Source of the DNA: Symbiodinium microadriaticum | Taxonomy: Eukaryota; Sar; Dinophyceae; Suessiales; Symbiodiniaceae | Direction: 5' to 3' | Assembly: GCA_001939145.1 (NCBI GenBank) | Contig: LSRX01000180.1 | Coordinates: forward strand, 669,311 to 733,310 | DNA: 64,000 nt | Part shown: one piece after another, positions 43,601-53,000 of the stretch | Layout of the letters: every line of letters begins with the position of its first letter | How positions within the stretch are numbered: the stretch's first letter is position 1 | The notes under the pieces: model-generated | The model's database searches: none | Seen by the model: the letters and a program-made list of their open reading frames with translations, nothing else | What the model was told of the DNA's origin: nothing | Translations under genes and position numbers: made by a program

Positions 43601-46600
43601 CCTAACCATCCTAAAGCTCCCTTCTAACAACCCTGATAGGAAGGCTTGTAGTATCCCTTTTGTAGAAATTCATACGGGAAGCCTGAGAACCTGAGCACCA
43701 GTCGGGTGAGTCGCTGCTAGGCTCTTCGAGGACCGAGCCTGCCGCCGGCCGCTTCTGGGACTCGAATACAAGTGCCGTGTAACTTCAGTTTCGCTATGAC
43801 CTTTGGGTTAAAAAAGACTCGCTAGACGGGTTTAGTTTAGGACAACTCACCCGCTGGCTTGGAGTAGCTACATTTCTAAGCTCGCCACGCTGCGCTATAA
43901 ACAGTTTAGGAAGTGAGGGGGGCCGCCCCACGCCTGCAACTTGTGCATCATCAGATAAGAGCCGTAACTCCGCTCCCAAGGAATGCCTGAAACCTTAATC
44001 CTTGAACCCTGAAACCTAAGCCGTAGTCTTGGAGCTTAGTATGAAATGCCAGTCGATGAACCTCAAATCCAGAGCCCTCAGCGAATCCCGCAGTCGGCGG
44101 GTGTCATCAGAGCTAAGGCTCTGGCTCTCAAAGGCAGCCTCGGCTGGAGGGCCCAAGAATACGGCTGCCAGGCTTTCAGGCTTCAGGGTTTCCCCTCTCT
44201 CTAGACCCTCAATCCCAAACACTAAACTGCAGTTTGGGGTTGAGGGCTTTGGGCTCTGAGAGACTCTCACACTCGCAGAAGGCAGGCAAGGCAAAGCCTT
44301 GGTCCAACCGACGTTTTTTCCCACCCGCCCCACCGGAGGCTTTAGGGTTGATTCGGGTTACGATTGACAGGGCTTGACTCGTCGCCAGCCTTGATCTGCA
44401 TCAACAGCGGATTAGCAATCGTAGAGCCAGCCGAACCAAAACTACTGCTGATTGTGGTTCCATTTCTCGGAAGTATGTTGATTCCAGAAATGGCGACGGT
44501 ATGAGTTGAGTGTCAGTGCTGTCAAACTGCAGTTGAAACCCAACTCAGCCGGGCGAGAAAAGGACGCATTCATGAGGCGCTTCCTTGAGTTGCCAAGGCT
44601 GCATTGACAGGGAGCTTGACCAAGTACACACGTAACATTTGTGCCTGACGCGTTGCGGAAGGTGCTACTGGAACTTAGGGCACGTGATGCTCCAAAGCCC
44701 TGAGGTCCAGAGGCAAGCTTTCCCTACAACCTTTGCGGCAATGCACATACATAGTAGATTAGTAGATGACTGGATGGCTGCATGTGCTGCTGTCTTTATA
44801 TGCATAAGCAAGCTTTCCGTGTCTTCTGCGCCGGTTCTACCCCTCACGAAGTGACGAAAGGAAGAACCGGACCGAATGTTCCGTGTCCCAGGCTCGCATC
44901 CCCGAGAACCCGACTGCGCTGGTGGCACCACCGGTACCCAGCTGCCAGGAGCCGGTACGAACCTCGGTAAGAATGGCCAGGGCACTTTCGATACTTGCTT
45001 CGATTCGAGCTGCGATAGGCGCGCACGTCCCACCCAAGCCATACTGACTGTCCTCCGAAATCCCGATCCGAGGCTGCAGGCTCCCATCTGGCAGCGGGGC
45101 CCGGGTAGCGTGCGCCTGGCTGCTTCCCGTCAAGTGGTGACTTATTGTTTCTTCTTGTAGTCGTCTCATGGCTTCGACCACTGCTACCAGGACGCAATGC
45201 TACCACAACTACCAACACCACTGCCACAACCAGACCACTATACTACTATACGAGATAGTCAGTAGTATAGCACCTACTGCAACCACAGCGACGGCGACCA
45301 CCACCACCACGACGACGGCCATGGCCACGACAACCACGACGATGACGCCGACCGCGAGACGACCGCAGCCGACAACGACCACCACGACTGCTACTCTCAC
45401 TCCTCCTCCTCCTCCTCAGGTCTCTCTCTCTCTCTCTCTCTGCCGTTGCCTCCTCAGGTCTGCTCTTGGTATTCTAGCTTGAGCGGTTCGGTTGCAATTC
45501 CTCTCTGGCAGCAGACCAAGGGTTCCGGATTTCAAGCCCTGGATGCTTCGGGGTGCTGCTACTGAACATGCCCTAATTCAATTGGGAACAGGAGCCGTGT
45601 GGACAACCCTCAGCCTATGCAACCCTTCAGACGAACTTATATGAGCCGCTATAATTCAGAGGCTTTCAACCCCCTCCACAAAACTCCATAAACCCCGCAG
45701 GCTCGTCATCCAAGTGGGCCTGAAATGGCCCAGGCAGGTGTCGAAGGAGATGTTGTGAGCCACCTCGGCACGCGAGCACTTCGCGTCAGCTCGGGAGGAC
45801 TCTAGAAAAGAAACCCCGCAGAGGAGATTTCGGGTGTCGGGTCTTTTTTGGTCTGCCTTTTTGAGGCTCTTGCTCTCCTTCACGATCGAAATAATGATAC
45901 CGGGCGGTGGGCCGGCTTTAGCCTTCAAACCCCAAAGTCGACGAGCACAGACCTCAAACATCAGAACTAAGAACCCGGACGTTGCAGGGACTAGGGCTTA
46001 GGGACTTCACACAGGCGGCGGTCGTTCAACATCCCTTGTCCTCAGGTAATCCTCTCAGATGCTACCCGATCACTGGCGCTAGACACCGCTAGACCTCATG
46101 CTGCCTGTCCAAGTCGGTTAAGCATACGAAGGCTCCCAACTTTCCTCCACATTGGCGCAGGAGTGCCAAAAACAGTGAGAGCTATACTACATATACACAC
46201 AACGAGGACGGCAGCGAGAGGGCAAATGGACTTTGCACACAAAGGGAGAGGGATAAACAAATCCAGATTTGCTTGCAGGATCCCGAGCACTGAAGCTGAG
46301 GCGCATGTGGCATGCTGACAAGAAGCCTCACAGGAAAGGAACCCAAAGACTACATGAATATGAGGATCTCGCATTGGGGCCCTTATAATGGCTTCAACAG
46401 GAAAACCTTCACTGTGGGATCTTTATGTTTGTGTCGTCTTCTGGTGCCCCAGGCTAAGAAGCTGAGGACCGCGCAATGAGGGAAGGGTACATACCTCTCA
46501 CAGTACTCGTCAACCGCGAAACTTGCTTTGACAAGCACAAAGCTAAGGTGTTGAGACGGAAAGTTTCTGTAGAATGTGGTGGGCCTGGCAACCGGCAGAT

Positions 46601-47044
46601 GTGTCGGACTTGGCATGGCGTGGTTCACGCCGGTTCTAAGGCTCGACTCTACAGGTCTACGATTGGGGTTTTACGGTACAGAAACAAGAGGGTGGACCGG
46701 AAAGGCCAACACAACAACAGTACCTAAAACCTCGGCAGAGACAGGCATGCATCCTGAGTCGCCTGACGCGAACAGAACAAGCCATGGCCGGAGCCCATGA
46801 CCTCATAGCTCTGAGGAGCCAACTGAGTTCGGGATGACTACTCACTTTGTCCTCGGAATGTGCTGATCGTTGGTGCTCTTGGTGCTTGAATATGGCGTCA
46901 CAACCAAAAAATGGGAAGCCTTCAATCGGTTCAGGTTTGAGCCCCACAGCATCCTCCCCTCAACAGGGGCACCTTTGAAGTCGAGGACCAGCACGGGATC
47001 CCAGTAGAAGCCGGAACAAGGCTCCATGACGAGAGGCCTCGTAA
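24451..47044 (-). CDS. REV3: DNA polymerase zeta catalytic subunit-like gene (family B), 16 exons recovered
   Basis: A family-B DNA polymerase cut into tiny exons on the minus strand. Exons (5' to 3'): 46973-47044, 46475-46494, 45720-45763, 38374-38430, 38134-38172, 37524-37581, 36050-36100, 35807-35869, 35649-35693, 35383-35472 (end uncertain), 34645-34692, 33203-33261, 32208-32281, 32019-32070, 24867-24931, 24451-24535. Most neighbouring joins restore phase exactly. Motifs A, B, C (YGDTDS) and KKRY all occur in the right order. The zeta assignment rests on VYMPCLCLTKKRYGG, the W-x-x-A-K-V before YGDTDS, and the GERV...GARLVD C-terminal region. Expected role: extension step of translesion synthesis in the nucleus. 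Missing: everything upstream of motif A, the segment between 45720 and 38430 (perhaps in the N gap), small exons between 34645-33261 and 32019-24931, and the C-terminal Cys clusters. It could be a truncated gene. Confidence 0.82.
25020..25290. repeat. GTA/GCA-rich degenerate trinucleotide repeat (intronic)
   Basis: Imperfect TAGTAG, GCAGTA and AGTTAGCAGTTA units ending in GGA repeats. It lies in the long REV3-like intron. A 29-bp duplication of TGGTGGGGCCTTTGGTCCTC-type sequence occurs at about 25410-25460. Confidence 0.75.
25618..25809. other. Assembly gap (192 N)
   Basis: A run of 192 N between a G run (GGGGGGG) and a (TGA)n repeat; probably an unresolved repeat. Confidence 0.99.
25810..26190. 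repeat. (TGA)n then (AGT/GTA/GCA)n arrays
   Basis: Short TGA/GATGAT repeat directly after the gap, a 50-bp unique spacer, then about 260 bp of AGT and CAGTAG units. The poly-Leu, poly-Val and poly-Tyr frames are artefacts. Confidence 0.9.
26270..27500. repeat. GC-rich complex satellite, period about 450 bp
   Basis: Three copies of a block containing ACCTGCCATTTTGGCGCCGG and CAGTACATGGGGAAAGCA, with the latter at 26461, 26921 and 27365 (spacing 460 and 444). Between them are shorter sub-repeats containing GCTCGACGCCGTTTTGACGA and TTTGACGACACGA. CpG is abundant, unlike the flanks. A perfect 12-bp hairpin (26238-26249 with 26262-26273) precedes the array. It lies in the REV3-like intron. Confidence 0.8.
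27501..29099. other. No gene recognised; intronic
   Basis: Short TTTAGGG remnant at 27717-27745. Open frames at 27793-28110 and 28354-29100 (plus) and 28168-28548 (minus) have mixed composition, but I cannot assign a family. They may be remnants of the element to the right. Confidence 0.4.
29100..31123 (-). pseudogene. Decayed DDE transposase (DDE_1-like), several frameshifts
   Basis: Minus-strand coding similarity jumps between frames at about 30720, 30590 and 30150. The N-terminal part (from 31123) has a helical basic region and HKIDVRRSHNASYKHAQHFL. Then come three candidate catalytic acids in order: NFDQVWTTLYEP (near 30710, needs a one-base correction), LVICDDASQHS (near 30230) and GGPNDQWHN (near 30110), the spacing and order of DDE_1-type transposases related to pogo/Tc1-mariner. 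The C-terminal part (30134 to about 29140) is an uninterrupted 330-codon frame with an acidic tail. It sits inside the REV3-like intron in the same orientation. Inactive as it stands. The family name is an inference from motif spacing. Confidence 0.55.
31148..31385. repeat. (CAG/TAG)n trinucleotide array (intronic)
   Basis: GCAGCA and GTAGTA units grading into AGTTAGTAGTAAGTAG, the same two-part structure as at 25020-25290. 31386-32018 contains no recognised exon. Confidence 0.85.
35383..38430 (-). CDS. REV3: REV3-like exons carrying motif B, motif C and KKRY
   Basis: 38374-38430 gives KRLEHKQFALKYFAN; 38134-38172 gives TYGYSSASFSGR (motif B, split at the Val codon); 37524-37581 gives PCSEIADSIVATGRRALEE; 36050-36100 gives ATWPGAKVIYGDTDSVF, with both catalytic Asp of motif C; 35807-35869 gives VQLRGYSLEEAFKAGRDI; 35649-35693 gives VSAKHPQPVELEFEK; 35383-35472 gives VYMPCLCLTKKRYGGMAYA. 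All junctions from motif B through KKRY are in phase. Donors include four GC sites (37523, 36049, 35806 and 35648). The last exon ends either at GTAAGT (35383) or earlier at an AG|GA site, which fits the next exon's phase better. Confidence 0.85.
36297..36416. repeat. (CA)n then (GA)n microsatellite
   Basis: About ten CA units, then about 95 bp of GAGA/GTGAGA. It lies in the intron just upstream of the motif C exon. Confidence 0.9.
37609..37675 (+). repeat. Interstitial TTTAGGG array (intronic)
   Basis: About nine TTTAGGG or CTTAGGG units in the intron next to the exon 37524-37581. Single or double units recur through the window (40611, 48658, 48731, 49583, 55855, 56080-56124, 57183, 58900). 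Confidence 0.85.
38800..40092. mobile_element. Foldback-like element with TTTTGCA-rich arms around a gap
   Basis: 38806-38915 is AT-rich and dense in TTTTGCA/TTTTGCAA; 39988-40090 is dense in the complementary TGCAAAA/TGCAAAATTTGCA. The arms face each other around 1 kb of normal-GC sequence that includes a 436-N gap (39139-39574). The left part of the interior also has CACAAGGATTTCCCGG-type sequence, and the right part a CAAACCCAAGCACAACAGAAGC short tandem repeat (39880-39935). The arrangement suggests a non-autonomous foldback transposon; target duplications were not found. Confidence 0.45.
39139..39574. other. Assembly gap (436 N)
   Basis: Unresolved sequence. A missing REV3-like exon (between 45720 and 38430) could lie here. 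Confidence 0.99.
40892..41015. mobile_element. Near-perfect 124-bp palindrome (foldback MITE-like)
   Basis: Arms begin CTGTGACGAAA and end TTTCGTCACAG; the centre is about CTGGTGTACTGTAGTACACCAG. Only a few mismatches and a 2-base indel separate the arms, so the transcript would fold into a hairpin of about 58 bp. No coding capacity. It is intronic with respect to the REV3-like gene. Confidence 0.75.
41830..42295 (-). CDS. Coding-like block, two exons, unrecognised
   Basis: A first open segment (42295 to about 42076) contains CSDDFLVESAERRYRLGRAD and LVLDDPDFACVVLVAEQDQ. It stops at a possible GTAGGT donor. A very short candidate intron of about 46 bp ends in TTTTTTCAG, and a second segment (about 42029-41830) reads GAFTSQELPLSEGHRKLYPF and SNIHNFLLAVKIRDKLDSAM. 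Both have convincing amino-acid balance. They lie on the same strand, between REV3-like exons, but do not match the Pol zeta sequence expected there, so this may be a nested gene, an insertion in the polymerase, or a retroposed fragment. Confidence 0.35.
42726..42762. repeat. (GTC)n microsatellite
   Basis: Eleven or so GTC units; no coding meaning. Confidence 0.85.
43503..43530. repeat. C-run followed by A-run
   Basis: About 12 C then about 16 A, within a CCCTAAA-derived region (43395-43620) full of AACCCTGAA/CCCTAAA variants. 43000-45260 otherwise shows no recognised exon. Confidence 0.8.
45265..45445. repeat. ACC/ACG-rich trinucleotide and (CT)n repeat
   Basis: Degenerate CCA, CGA and ACG units, then (TCC)n and about 20 bp of (CT)n. 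Confidence 0.8.
45720..47044 (-). CDS. REV3: REV3-like exons carrying polymerase motif A
   Basis: Exon 46973-47044 encodes PLVMEPCSGFYWDPVLVLDF and ends K-G|GTGCCC. The next exon, 46475-46494, is only 20 nt and supplies (G)MYPSLI, ending at a GC donor. Exon 45720-45763 follows with VAHNISFDTCLGHF and another GC donor. Joined, motif A reads DFKGMYPSLI in place of the usual DFxSLYPS, with the catalytic Asp present. Phases agree at each junction (1, then 0, then 2). The order matches known Pol zeta, where CFSTCLG-like sequence follows the SLYPS box. Confidence 0.82.
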
Positions 47045-47119
47045 CTACGGCGGAGGCATTGTTGCGCCCGATGTCGTCAGCATGAATACAACTCATATCA
47101 TACATGTATATATCCGTAC

Positions 47120-47464
47120 ATAGCAGTAGCAGTCGTCGTCTGGTAGCCGTACCTGTGGTAATACTCGAAATACCAACATTAATGTTAGTATTCGTCGTCG
47201 TCTTGGCAGTGGCAACGCGCAGTGGCAGCGGCAGTGGCAATGCTGGTACTCTCCATTCCCTTCCTTGTCTTTGCACCACTACTGTATCTCTTGGCACTGA
47301 CGATTGCCTTCGTATAAACAGGAGCACTACTAGTAGCCAGCTCTTTCATTTATGCTTGAAGCTTGTATTGCTACCCCCCCTGCCGCTGCCACTGCTGCTT
47401 GCTGCTAGAAGTGGTAGTAGTAGCGACAGTGGTAATTGTATTGGTGGTGATGGTAGTTGTAGCT

Positions 47465-47504
<40 letters not shown>

Positions 47505-47740
47505 CAGTAGTAGTAGTAGTCGTAGTCGTAGTCGTAGTCGTAGTCGTAGTCGTAGTCGTAGTCGTAGTCGTAGTAGTCGTAGTAGTCGTAGTAGTAGCAG
47601 CAGCGATAGCAGCAGCACCAGCAGTTGTCGTCGTCGTAGTAGTAGTAGTAGTAGTAGTAGTAGAGGTAGTGGTAGTCGTCGTCCTCGTAGTAGCAGCAGC
47701 AGCAGTCGTACGTAGTAGTACTGGTGCTTGTAGTAGTAGT
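47120..47740. repeat. Long compound trinucleotide array (GTC/GTA/GCA)n
   Basis: Over 250 bp of nearly pure CAG, TAG and TCG units at 47460-47740 with a degenerate left flank. Open frames of up to 200 codons here are low-complexity artefacts. It lies immediately upstream of the first REV3-like exon found. Confidence 0.9.
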
Positions 47741-48880
47741 ACTAGCACGGCTGTAGTGTTGGCTGTGCTAAGACTCTACTGCTGCCGTAAAGTTCTCGGC
47801 TTTGGGGGTACTGGGCTGTAGAACTGCAGGATGCGGGGCTCCTTGGGGATTTGCACCCTTAGGTGTTCAGTCCCTTGTGGCTAGGCTGTCTCCTGAATCG
47901 GTTGGACGAATCCTGACCGCGCAGCTCCAAATTGCGAACAGCAGGGGCGGAGTTTTCTGAAGCAACTGCGATGAAAATTGTGTCGCCAGTCAGTACCTGG
48001 ACTCCAAGCCGGATAAGAAATGGAGCCATCACAGGCACGCCCTGTGAGTAGCGAACGGTGCTGCACGAACTTGCGTATGATTCAGCTCCCGTTGCAGATG
48101 GACTCTCCCAAACCTACACAGGGGCCAATATCTCTGAATCCGACTTTGAGGCATAACCCAGATCTTCCCGAGCTGAGATGGCTGTCTTTGGCCAGGGTAT
48201 GTTGGGCAGAGGCCCCCTGCAAAACAGCATCGGGTGCCATGAGGGTCTTGGGCCCTACATTGCATGCATTTCTGCATTTCCTTCCCACAGCTTTTTGTTG
48301 CATCAAAAGCCCTCAATGCCTTGTCTGCATGGTTTTCGGTTTAGGATGTGAGGTTCATGTACAGTCTCATAGGGCTTTACCATGCTCGACCCACTTGAAC
48401 CACCCTCGGCCCGCAACAATGAGCCCCTACACCGATGAACCCAAATCCGAATCCGCTTTTCTCAAGAACTATCTGACTGTGATAGCTCGGGATGTTAGCT
48501 GCCAGTGGTCTCTCCGCCCAAATGTGTATAGCTTAAATCAATAAATTGCTCGGCCAATGGCGAAAACTCCGCGGAGCGGAGCAAGGAAGGCCAGCCGACG
48601 GCAAAACTGCCAGGCTCGTCTGCTGTCGGGCCCATGCTTGCAACAAACTGAACCTTAGGGTTTAGGGTTTTTTTCCCTCCCACTTAGCAAGGACGAGCCC
48701 GCATTGCAGGGTTGAGTACAGAACAGAGGGCTTAGGGTTTAGGGTTTATAGTCGTAGCCCTGAAGCCTTTGACTCTGCTGAGTCCGCAGCCCTCAACATC
48801 GTCACTGTTTCCCGAACGCAGGCGGCATTGCCTCTTGGCCCTTGGCTCACTCTGGTGGCTTCAGCACCTGCTCGGAAAAG
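47741..48880. other. No gene assigned; possible undetected REV3-like upstream exons
   Basis: Minus-strand segments with plausible coding composition occur near 47.83 kb (RVQIPKEPRILQFYSPVPPK), 48.2 kb and 48.6 kb (MGPTADEPGSFAVGWPSLLR), but none matches a known polymerase region well enough to call. Confidence 0.35.
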
Positions 48881-48882
48881 AA

Positions 48883-48999
48883 AACCCAATATCCCCCAAT
48901 TAAGGAACATACCTGAAATCATAATTAATATGAAATCATAATTAATATTAAGGCCCCTACAATTTAAGGGATATTCTTTAATTAAGGGGTATTGGGTTC
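48883..48999. mobile_element. Palindromic MITE-like element, 117 bp
   Basis: Terminal arms ACCCAATATCCCCCAATTAA and, inverted, ACCCAATACCCCTTAATTAA. The core holds a direct repeat of GAAATCATAATTAATAT. It sits 195 bp downstream of the SerRS stop. No target duplication is certain. Confidence 0.65.
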
Positions 49000-49193
49000 T
49001 TTGGGTAAAAGAAAAGCTGCATCGGAGATCCGTTGATTGAGCTCAGTGTGCGGAGTCTAAACTGCAGGAGTGCACCGAGAACTCAGGCCGCGAATGCCAG
49101 CGGCCGGCATGCTTCTCCCAAAAACATTGTAATACTATGACTGTTGGTTTTTCTCGTCTATCCACTGCAACGTTTGGTGACATGTTCCTTCCA

Positions 49194-50088
49194 TCAAGTA
49201 TTCAAGTATGTCAAATCGCCATAGAAGCAAGCGATCGGCGCCTCCATTCCCATCATGTACGGCCGGAGGACTTCTGGAATTGTCACAGAGCCGTCCTCAC
49301 TGACATGGTGTGTGTGACAACCTGAACCCTGTAACCTAACTTCGAACCCGGAAACGTTCCCCTGAACCCCAAAGACCTAAACCTTATGAACCCGGAACGT
49401 TACCACAGCACCGGTCCTCGTTCTGAAACGTCTCCAGAATCGAGATGATCATTCGGGGAACGGCGCACGCCGTTCCGTTGAGCGTGTGGGCAAACTGCAG
49501 GTTCCCCTGTGATGCCAGGTTTCGGATACACTCTCGGTTACTCTCGGTTCTCATAACTAGGACAAGCCAGGCGAGGTTCCGCAGGTTTAGGGTTTAGGGC
49601 TGTTTTTGTCTCAGTGTTCAAGCTTTCGGGGTTGTTAAGCTCGGTAGCGGCAGCCCTTCCACTGTGCCTTCTGGTTGTACTCCTCTTTGTGCCGAATGTT
49701 CAGTCGCCGGGCCTGCATGACACTCTCGGCACGAATCTGCATCCTTTGATATATTATAAAACACAATTATGTAATAAGCGACTGGTCCAAGCTGAGTTAC
49801 CGCAACAGCATTAATGTTCGGATTGATCGACATATAACATAATAGAAGCATAGCGTACAGTGTAGCTTGCGGTCGTTCTGGCGAGAACGGTGCAAGGAAG
49901 CCTCTCACAGGGTCTATCAATTGTGCACATGCGCTTCTCTTGAACTACCTGTGCCCAAAGATCTTGGAGCATGCTTCGGGAGGTCTAGTTCCACACCATA
50001 CCTTGGCTGCATGCCAGCGCACCTGGTAGTCGGTGCAGCTGGAGCACGAGGAGATCTCTCCCCACTTTTCCAGTCCCGGCATCCAGGC
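49194..50088 (-). CDS. SARS2: SerRS exons with motif 3 and C-terminus
   Basis: 50023-50088: [20 protein letters not shown], serine and ATP pocket. 49668-49712: [15 protein letters not shown]. 49417-49506: [20 protein letters not shown], class II motif 3 with the ATP-binding Arg; it ends at a GA donor (GAG|GACCGG). 49194-49295: [16 protein letters not shown], then a short divergent tail to TGA at 49194. All phases are 0. Confidence 0.9.
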
Positions 50089-53000
50089 CTGCTTCGTCTT
50101 GGGCTTGGCGCGCACTTCCGCACAACTTATCGGTGTTAAACGTAGAATGCTGCCAGCTCTATGAGCTTTAGTGCTTCATCCTAAGCCTGGAATAAATAAC
50201 AAATCGAGAGCAAGATCGTCGCGATTTGTCCTGACCCTGCCACCCATTCTATACCAGTGCCTCAGAGTGCAGTGGACTTTACGCAGAGCTTGGGACATGG
50301 TCGAGTGCGAGTGGTGAAGCCAAGGCGGCTGACGGTGAATTGAAACACACCCGGACACAGTGCTTGTCCTTTTTGCGCTTCTGCTCCACGGAAACTGCAG
50401 CTTAAGGGCACGACGCCTCACGGGGCAGCAACAGCAGCTACTCGCGACACACCCTTGCACTCGAGACCCCAGACGTGCTCCCGGAGGGCTCAGGACAGGG
50501 TCGGGGTGCAAGTGCATGCAGGGGCAAATCCGTCCGCTGCCACTCCAGGCGGCACTGCATGTGAATGCAGGATGTCATCTCAAAAACTCACCATCGAGCC
50601 AGTTGCCATCTGGAGCTGGATGGTCGGCTTCAAAAAGAGGTAAACGACAAAAGCAGGCTCACCCCTGCCGGCGGTCGAGTTCTGCCTTCAACCTTGCTGC
50701 CAACTTGCTCTCCCTGAGCTGCTGGGCTGCCTGAAGCGACATTTCCAGCCCTTCTTGCGCAAGTTTGTTGACTTCGGGATAGACGTTCCTCGTGAGCTCT
50801 GGTGCCAATGCCAGCACATCCATTGATGCATCCTTGAGCATTGCAATCGCCCAGAGGTTGTTGGGCAAGTCCTGCAGATTCATCAAATTAAGGGTCTCTT
50901 GCATTCGCCGTACAATGCTCGGCACAGCATCCAGAACTTCCGGTGCTGAATCTTGAAGCTTCGCAGCGGCCCAAAGGCAGTTGGACAACCCTTGCGAAAT
51001 CATATCTGGCACTTTGTCTGGTATGCGATTTGCGAGGGCTGGCACGGAATCCAACACCGCTGGCGATTTATCCTGAAGCTTTGCGGCTGCCCACAGGCAG
51101 TTGGACAAGTCCTGAGGACTCATGTCTTCGATCTTGTTTGGTATGCACTTTGCAAGAGCTGGGACGCAGTTTAGCACCTCTGGCGATCTATCTGAGGCAG
51201 TTGGATAGTCCCTGAGGAACCATATCTTGCACTTTGTCCGGTATGCGCTTTGCGAGTGCTGGCGTGGAAACCAACACAGCTGGTGATGCATCTCGAAGCT
51301 TCGCAGCTGCCCAAAGGCAGTTGGACAAGTCTTGAGGAATCATTTCTTGAACCTTACTCGGTATGCGCTTTGCAAGGGCTGGCACAGCATCCAGAACCTC
51401 TGGTGAAGCATCTTGGAGCCAAGCAGCTGCCCACAGGCTGTTGGACAAATGCTGCGGAATCATGCCATCGATCTTGAGCGGTATCTGCCTTGCAATATCT
51501 GGCACGGCGGTCAGCACCCGTGGTGATGCATCTTGGAGCTTCGCAGCAGCCCACAAGATGTTGGACAAGTGCTGAGGAATCATATCCTTTATCCTGTCCG
51601 GCAGCGTCCAACGCCTCTGGCGCTGCGTCTTGGAGCTTCGCAGCTGCCAGCAAGCTGTTGGACAAATCTTGTTCATTCATTTCAGCAGCCTTAGCTCGAA
51701 GTGTTTCGCACAGGCTTGGGAGCACCTGCATGAAAGGTATGTGTGCATCGTCGTGAATCTCGCCTGCTGCGTAAAGCACATTTGCAGTACAGCGTGTTGA
51801 AAGCAAATCTTGCCGGAACATCTCACGCATGCGCACGCTGAGCTTGCCCCGAACCGCGCTGCTCAAGTCAGCCTGGCGAAGCTGGCCCGTCTTCTTGAAT
51901 CTGGCAAGCTTCATCACAGTTGCGGAGCCGTGGTACTCGTTGAAGATCTTGATTTGCACTTGCTGCATCAGAAGATCAAGAAGCTCTGCGGCAGAGTCGG
52001 TCATAGTGATCTGACTCGTCAACATTCGTGCATCCTTCTCCGCGCTTTGAGCACCGGACGTCTGCTGCCTCGGCTCGCGCACAGCCCGCGGCATCATGCT
52101 CCGCAAGGCACGGCCGCTGGCCTGGGCCATCAAGCACGATCCCGGAGCGGCTGCACAGAAGCCAAATCCGGCAACATCCCAACATCATGATTGGCAAGAC
52201 GACTGGGCAAGCCAGCCATCGCGGCCGTACGGGCAATCGAGGCGCCGCAAGTCGAGAGAACCTCGCAACCGATGACGTGCGATTCATCATGCTGATCGGA
52301 CAACCTTGAGCTGCACTCTTTCGAGCCGTCGCTGCTGCGGGTCATGACTGTATGCATCTATCGAACTGCGAAGGTCCAAGGGTACAAGATCATGATCCAC
52401 TCGTAGTGTAGCGATCTATTCGGGCGTGGGGTGCTTGTGACTCCGGTTTAGGACTCGTCGCATCCACATGCAGAGGTCCCATTCCAGGCTACGCCAACCG
52501 GCGCTGAAAAGCCTTTCTTTGGGATGACTCAATGAAAGACGCGAAACCGAACCACCGAGCCCCGGCAAAAGGCCCTGCCTCCATGTCAAACTTCCTGTAG
52601 GCAGGGGCCCCCAACTCCTCTGTTGGCCTTGGGCTTCGAAGCATTGATGGACTGGGGATCTGAGTTTGTGATTTCACATGCCATCGGCAAGCAGCGGGGG
52701 TGTCTGGCCAGTTTAGAAATGTTGGTTCTGGGCTTTTTACCGCTTCGACTCCCACATTCAACGAGCAAGAATGACTCGAATGGAACGAAACATGTGAAGC
52801 GACGGACTCGCTGAGAAGGCCACGTGATACAACCAACTAGCTCAGTGCCTCACCCGTGTGTGTAAGCGGCGCATATCTAAGGTCATATGTCTAATCTCAC
52901 TGTACATATTGTATTATGTGTGTCTTGTTGTGCGTTTGAACATGGGTGATTTTGAATCATGACTAAAATGGCTTCATTGGTTCAACCTTCCGAAAGCCCG

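Noticed and set aside
47346-47748. Long poly-Leu, poly-Val, poly-Thr and poly-Ser frames (also at 3426-4038, 15152-15560, 17884-18228, 25511-26263)
   Set aside because: Translations of trinucleotide microsatellites, present in all frames of both strands.
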